Shown piece after piece: positions 59,732 to 64,000 of a stretch of 64,000 bases of DNA (its first letter is position 1; each line of letters starts with the position of its first letter). Where the stretch lies: positions 34,831,259 through 34,895,258 of the forward strand of contig CM057151.1 in the NCBI GenBank assembly GCA_029962745.1, given 5' to 3'. The DNA is from Echinometra lucunter. Its lineage: Eukaryota > Echinodermata > Echinoidea > Camarodonta > Echinometridae. A program made the translations under genes and the position numbers. Below the pieces are notes generated by a model. That model saw only the letters and a list, made by a program, of their open reading frames with translations. It ran no database searches and had not been told where the DNA came from.

Positions 59732-60075
59732 GTTAGAGGTGTTGTGGTGCAGTGGATAAGTCTCCGGGCTTTGAACCACAAGGTACAGGGTTTGAATTCC
59801 TGCCGCAGCACTGATGTCCTTTGGGAAGACATTTATCTACATTTGCCACACTCGACCCAGGTGTAGTACATGGGTACCTGGTAGGATTTATTCCTTGAAT
59901 GCACGAAGTGCTACGGTTGCTCAAGCTTAAGCCAGGGTAATAATATTCTTGCAGGGCCCTCTGGGAAAACAGTACATAGTACTCAAGAGGCTACCCTGGG
60001 TAAACAAGACATATTATTATAATTGTTGTTGTTATTATTATTATTATTATCATTATTATTATTATTATTATTATG
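59732..60075 (+). mobile_element. tRNA-derived SINE
   Basis: Starts with a pol III A-box-like tggtgcagtggataag (59745-59760) and a B-box-like gggtttgaattcc (59788-59800) at tRNA spacing. A conserved central body follows (catgggtacctggtaggatt) and the element ends in a T/A-rich (ATT)n tail. The tRNA-like part cannot fold as a functional tRNA, as is usual for SINEs. Confidence 0.8.
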
Positions 60076-60079
60076 ATTA

Positions 60080-61050
60080 TAAATAAATTCTCAGTAAACT
60101 TTAAAACTACCATGTGCTACAGCTAATTGTGAAATTTAGGTAGAAGATGTCAAATTTGTTTTTCCTTTGACAGAGAGAGGAACTTCAGGGCGAGCTATGT
60201 AGGCACTTTGATTTTAAATGAGTAAGAATGGAAGAAGGGCTCAACCCCCTCCATATAGGGCATTTGAATTGGAAAATTAAAAGTTCCTTAAGTCTAAAGG
60301 AATAAATTATTATATTCATGTATCAAATAATATATTTTCATGTATAATTGGTCCCATAGATAAAGATGATGTTTTGTATTATAAATTTATCTTGGAGTAT
60401 TAAGTTTTCGTTTAATTTACAGATTATTTGGTTATAGTTGGGCCTTCTCTTACTCATGTACCTCCATTCAGTTGTATTTCAGCTCCAAACATGCACAGCT
60501 CATGAAGATACATTTACTACATTTTATTAAATTTACTACATATTTATTAAGCGTTTTCAAATTTTATGTCATTGTTTTGTACAAGTGGTAAGAATGCACG
60601 TTTCATTTTTTATGTAAGCCTCATAGAAGTTTTTGTTTTGTTTTTGTTTTCATTTGATTTTTTTTATAGTTTGTTGCGAAAGGCCAATTCAGATCATGAA
60701 GAGGTGCTACAGGTATTTCTGTTGCATTGTCATGTGAACAGATTTCCTTGTATTTTGCCACTACTTCACTCATTTCTGCCAACTTATCTCCAATCTACCT
60801 GATAGTATATAGATAAATATAAATCACCCCAAGAATTCAAAATTGTTAAAAGAGAGATGTTTGAAAATGTGATGAAAACTGTTTTTCTGCCAAATGTATT
60901 TTTTTTTTTTTTTGCCCAAACTTTACATTGTTGCTAGATAGAAAACTATCAGTTATGGTATGATAAAAATATATTCTTATCACACCCTGTTGTTCTTGCA
61001 TCCAGCATGATGTATATCACAGATAAGTCACTTCCAGATGAAGAAACTCA
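60080..61050. other. AT-rich unique sequence; one weak exon-like motif
   Basis: Nothing convincing. A pyrimidine tract and AG followed by about 41 bases and CAG|gtattt at 60670-60711 resembles a small exon (LLRKANSDHEEVLQ) but has no partners. Confidence 0.35.
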
Positions 61051-61051
61051 C

Positions 61052-61583
61052 CCCGCTTTCAGACATACCAACTTATCGTATATTCATACATACCAACTTA
61101 TCGTATATTCATACGACGTATTGATATGAGACCTTTCAGACGCAACGCCCTGTTATCCGATAATCGTATAGGAGCATTGAGACGTACCTCGTGCTCACTC
61201 GAACTTTCGTGGGAAGCTCATGAATATGTATGAGTCCCTTGCGCAGTATGAACTTCACGCGGGCTTTGCGCTTCGTGTTTGTGTTGCGCGTGTTGTGCTG
61301 GATTCACAGTGGAGTAGAGGTTGGGCCCTAAGCGCACGTTGCAAATAAGTCCCGCCTACTCATACGACGTACGGATATGAGAGCATTCAGACGTAAATTT
61401 ACATCCTATGGATATAGGATAATCGTACGAAACGATGCCCAAACCATCGTTTCGATATACGTCGTATATTAAAAACGTCGTATCAATATAAGAGCATTCA
61501 GACGCTAAAAAACGTCCTATATCCATACGTCCTATATCTATATGTCGTATATCGATATGAGAACTCTCTCATCTGAAAGCGGG
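61052..61583. mobile_element. TIR element with internal tcagacg repeats, about 532 bp
   Basis: cccgctttcaga (61052) and tctgaaagcggg (ending 61583) are perfect 12-bp TIRs. Inside, gatatgaga(n)cattcagacg-type units recur about four times in both orientations, with ctatatccata/cgtcgtat blocks. No ORF. Confidence 0.75.
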
Positions 61584-61690
61584 ATATGTCATGTACATGT
61601 ATGTTTGTCAACGTTGATACTGTCACATGATGTTGATAGGTCAATGCCCTTGACTTTATGCTCTCTTGCAATGTGTATTGAGGTTGACTA

Positions 61691-61849
61691 GGGCCCCGTA
61701 GCACACAGATTTGCAATCAATCACAAAGTTGTAGCAGCCAATCATGACCATTGTTTCATGCGCATCTCGTTCAAAAAGGTGACCCTGGACCAATTAGAAT
61801 TGTTGTTTTAAATTTGCGATTGATTGCAAACCTTTGTGTGATGGACCCC
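61691..61849. mobile_element. Short MITE, about 160 bp
   Basis: gggccccgtagcacacag with tttgcaatcaatc is matched inverted by gattgattgcaaa and ctttgtgtgatggacccc. Confidence 0.75.
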
Positions 61850-64000
61850 TGCTATTTATAAATTTCTTTGCTATAAAGTTAGGTGTTGATGAAAGGAAGG
61901 GTAATTAAGATTGTTTTAGCATTCATAATGTATATTTGCTGCTCATTTGATCACCTTGCCTCTATTAGGGATATTGTCTTTTTTTCATCTATTTTCTTGA
62001 ATATGTTTCAAGAGACCAATCCACCCCCCCCCCCCTCAAAAAAAAAAAAAAAAAATGGGGGCAAAAATGACATCTGCTTCATAATGAGATTCCAAATTGG
62101 TATCCCATATTTCAAGTTTTACCTTTCGAAATTAATTCTGTTTTGGGTTATTTTGAATCAAAGGTTGATACAGTTTTTCGCAAGCCTGAAATATGTGCAT
62201 CAGATTTCTTTGCAAATAGATTGAAAAAAGAAAGATACCAGCAAAACTGAAATTCTGTGAAGATATCCCCCTCCCAAGGAATATTAGATACAGTAACTGT
62301 ATTTTTTATGTGTCGAAGAACAATACGAGAAAAAGGGGGGATTGAGGAACAAGGGACTAATCCTTGAGCAAGCCCCTAGGCTCAAGCACCCAGCACTCAG
62401 GAGGATTGCTTTAAGTTGGGTTTTATGTTTCAGGCAGTTTTTTGTTTTGCTACCAAACTGTGCATTAGCTTTTGAATACTGAATGGGATTAGCTTGTAGG
62501 GGGTGATTTTGATGTCTTGTTTCAATGATTTTTTTTTTTTTTGGGGGGGGGGAGGTGATTGGTACATTTGAAATAGATTCCTTTTATGAAAGAGTTACAA
62601 CAGGCCATGACATGGACACCATTTTGTATTTGTATTTTGTATTTTATTTGAAAACGTCATTCACATCTATTTGTGAATATTCTGTTTACAATACATAGTC
62701 ATCTTGTTTGTTTCCACTATTATGCTACATTTTGATAAGCACCTGTATCAAAATCATTTGAACACCAATTGTTTCCAGAAAATGGGTTGTAACTCTTTCT
62801 ATAAAAGGACACCTTTGCGTTGATTTGTGAACATGTTTTTAGAGCAAAGACATTCCAACTCTAAGTAATCAAAAAGTAAACAAACTGTATGCATTGTGTG
62901 CTCGTTGCTTGTAGGAATACGATTGTGTGATAAGAAAAAATGATGTATGTAACAAACCGTGTGTATCTTTGCAAAGACATGTCTGTATGTTGACATGGAA
63001 ATGTGGATAGTTAAGTGATTCTTTATGTAATCAAATATTATTATTATTTGTGTCCGTATTTTCATCTCAGTTCCCCTGATGTTTCCTTGATATAAGTTTC
63101 TTGAAATGAGGATCTTTTCACACTGATAGTGTTCCTAACACCTCAATTGAAAAATTATGCATGGCATTGTATTTTTATCATTCTTTGACATGTGTTTTTA
63201 CTGTTTAGAAGGTCAAGCTTTAATTGATGCAACACAGTAATTATACCCAACTTTATCCCAACGACAGAAAACAAATGTGGACTTGGATTTGTAATGCTCT
63301 TTTGATTTAACTGAACTGAATTTTCATCATTTATTAGATAAATATATTTCGTGAAAACACTAAGTGAAATATGGAGAAAAAAATGTAAGATATATCTTGC
63401 ATTGTCCTAACCAAAATTATTATGAATTGGTGCATGCCATGTAATGTCATTTTTAATTAAACCTGAACAAACTGATGCATTGTATTGGTCTATGTAGATT
63501 CAGTGCAAAAATAGTTCATCTATATTCTATGATGCTTTGTCATAATTCATGTAGTTTGCTTTACATAAGTATAGATGGGTGAACCAATTGCATGTGTGTA
63601 TTGTTGAAAAGAAAAATATAGTATGTATGGTGCAATTAATATTCATGTTCATATGTATGAAAATAAACCATGATGATATATGAAAAAAAATATACATATT
63701 CTGTGATATCCTGTGTTATTCAACATTTGTTCGTACCCATAATTTTGATTCTTTAGTTGAATTCTTTAATTTAGAAAATGGACCTGAAAATAGGGTGTTT
63801 GTCTCTATCTAGCTGTCATGGTAATGTAGTGGTAAACATAAAAGAGAAATATCAAATGCAGTTTTAGACTTATAGCAGCTAGGTGACTTTTGATCAAACG
63901 AACGAGGTACCAACATCCGAGTATTAGAACATCTGGGGAGATACTATTACCCTGCATATACCAAACGGGCATCTGCCGCTGCTGCATGTGGCCCCTGGGA
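61850..64000. other. AT-rich flank resembling a long 3' UTR
   Basis: No reading frame or splice model. The 62.6-63.7 kb segment is repeat-poor and T-rich, with an aataaa signal at about 63661 (gaaaataaacc), as in long 3' UTRs. It could belong to a gene whose exons I cannot see. A C-run and A-run lie near 62024-62056 and a T/G-run near 62529-62552. Confidence 0.3.

Noticed and set aside
59733..59810. A tRNA gene
   Set aside because: A- and B-box-like motifs are present but acceptor and anticodon stems do not form, and a SINE body and tail follow.
60670..60711. A 41-bp exon bounded by AG and GT
   Set aside because: No adjacent exons, no domain, and such motifs are expected by chance in T-rich sequence.

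Overview
The window is eukaryotic DNA from a metazoan. It has spliced genes with GT/AG introns, long AT-rich introns, simple-sequence tracts and very many small inverted-repeat (MITE-like) insertions. The mix of a lysosomal SLC49-type transporter, an F-box/WD40 gene, a CR1/L2-type LINE, Gypsy elements, a Crypton-like tyrosine recombinase, a TATDN2-like TatD relic and a tRNA-derived SINE fits a marine invertebrate deuterostome, most likely a sea urchin. The species is an inference, not something I could test.

Three host loci can be read. (1) At 42-360, minus strand, is the first coding exon of an SLC49A4/DIRC2-like major facilitator; the rest lies beyond the left edge. (2) At 9553-13689, minus strand, is a complete ten-exon gene for a 573-residue protein with an N-terminal coiled coil, a Thr/Pro-repeat linker and a C-terminal protein kinase domain that keeps its catalytic residues. 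(3) At 20366-40374, plus strand, is a complete ten-coding-exon gene for a 781-residue F-box/WD40 substrate receptor of an SCF ubiquitin ligase (Cdc4/FBXW7/Met30 type), with seven WD repeats. All exon phases I propose for loci 2 and 3 close without a frameshift. A CpG-rich segment near 16.25-16.45 kb followed by a consensus donor at 16500 may be the F-box gene's promoter and 5' noncoding exon.

The rest is mostly mobile DNA. From 0.4 to 9.5 kb there are nested inverted-repeat elements, including a roughly 3 kb foldback at 4.44-7.44 kb. From 13.7 to 20.3 kb there is a roughly 0.7 kb near-perfect hairpin and a TIR element holding an open 305-residue LINE reverse-transcriptase fragment. The F-box gene's introns carry a LINE relic, at least seven foldback/TIR elements, local tandem duplications (including two decayed copies of the first WD40 exon) and an intact 447-residue tyrosine-recombinase ORF, antisense to the host gene and flanked by palindromes.

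From 42.3 to 57.6 kb is a graveyard of minus-strand elements: Gypsy gag/protease remains, a truncated Tc1/mariner transposase, two independent Gypsy integrase fragments, and between those a broken zinc-finger-plus-TatD gene. From 57.7 to 64 kb I see only MITEs, one tRNA-derived SINE and AT-rich unique sequence.
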